A DNA stretch of 5,966 bases from Methylococcaceae bacterium UBA4132 (lineage in GTDB: Bacteria > Pseudomonadota > Gammaproteobacteria > Methylococcales > Methylomonadaceae), in contig DFWO01000155.1 of NCBI GenBank assembly GCA_002380945.1, positions 1 through 5,966 of the forward strand, read 5' to 3'. The stretch's first letter is position 1. Each line of letters opens with the position of its first letter. Below, one piece after another: positions 5,646 to 5,966 of the stretch. The notes beneath the pieces were generated by a model. It had not been told where the DNA came from. It made no database searches and saw only the letters and a program-made list of their open reading frames with translations. Position numbers and translations under genes: made by a program.

Positions 5646-5966
5646 CTATTGTAATATCGTGCCGATACGATTAAATCCCACGCCTTTATCTTGCCAATCC
5701 CAGCTCATCCAGATAAAAAAGGCTTTACCCACTAAATTTTCCTCGGGTACAGTCCCCCAATAGCGACTGTCATTACTGTTATCACGGTTATCACCCATGA
5801 CAAAATAATTGCCTTCAGGGACAACATAAACACCTTCAGCCGACAATGCGTCACGTCTGACCAGAATACTGTGTTCAACACCCGTTAAATCTTCCAACAA
5901 ATGTTCAGCTCCTGTCATATCAACACCTTGCCCAACCCCGTTATAAGCACCGAGTGACTTATAATT
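5646..5966 (-). CDS. lepB: Signal peptidase I, C-terminal part (continues off right edge)
   Basis: LepB cleaves signal peptides from secreted proteins at the outer face of the inner membrane. The reading frame is open from the window edge (N-Y-K-S-L-G at 5966) to a TAG at 5648-5646, giving the last 106 residues. The Met at 5918 is internal. The segment shows AYNGVGQG, the family signature MGDNRDNSNDSRYWG (5754-5798) and the following VPEENLVGKAFFIWMSWD, all typical of the proteobacterial enzyme. The catalytic serine, the lysine and the N-terminal membrane helices are encoded beyond the edge, so they cannot be checked. It is the most upstream visible gene of the minus-strand operon. Confidence 0.95.
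   Translation of the reverse strand, partial: NYKSLGAYNGVGQGVDMTGAEHLLEDLTGVEHSILVRRDALSAEGVYVVPEGNYFVMGDNRDNSNDSRYWGTVPEENLVGKAFFIWMSWDWQDKGVGFNRIGTILQ

Noticed and set aside
5527..5763. Plus-strand open frame across the DUF4845 and lepB junction
   Set aside because: It is antisense to the LepB C-terminus and the DUF4845 membrane helix, with no independent support.

Overview
The window is chromosomal housekeeping DNA from a gammaproteobacterium of moderately low GC content. The right half carries the block lepB - DUF4845 - rnc - era - pdxJ on the minus strand, a gene order typical of Gammaproteobacteria. The style of the PyrF and membrane proteins would suit a Methylococcales-type (methanotroph-like) lineage, but that placement is an inference and the genus cannot be read from this sequence.

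Layout. Positions 1-160 (minus) hold the damaged N-terminal part of an IS5-family transposase that runs off the left edge. It carries one frameshift and one in-frame stop. Positions 161-444 have no gene; they contain a cluster of short inverted repeats, three helically phased GTTAAT repeats and a plausible sigma-70 promoter for the next unit. Positions 445-2883 (plus) are a tight three-gene unit with gaps of 17 and 10 bases: pyrF (pyrimidine synthesis), a six-helix TauE/SafE- or DsbD-like membrane protein with a conserved cysteine pair, and a sigma-54 activator made only of an AAA+ domain and a Fis-type DNA-binding domain. Positions 2884-2921 separate this unit from the convergent minus-strand block and contain a perfect 28-base palindrome.

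The minus-strand block, read from right to left, is the C-terminal part of lepB (signal peptidase I), a small DUF4845 membrane protein, rnc (RNase III), era (ribosome-assembly GTPase) and pdxJ (pyridoxine 5'-phosphate synthase). Gaps are 12, 3, -4 and 7 bases, so it is almost certainly one operon with translational coupling; its promoter lies outside the window. recO, which commonly sits between era and pdxJ, is missing there.

No clearly new system is visible. The points most worth a second look are the transposase relic, the orphan sigma-54 activator coupled to a cysteine-bearing membrane protein behind pyrF, the phased repeats ahead of pyrF, the perfect palindrome at the convergent junction, and the missing recO.
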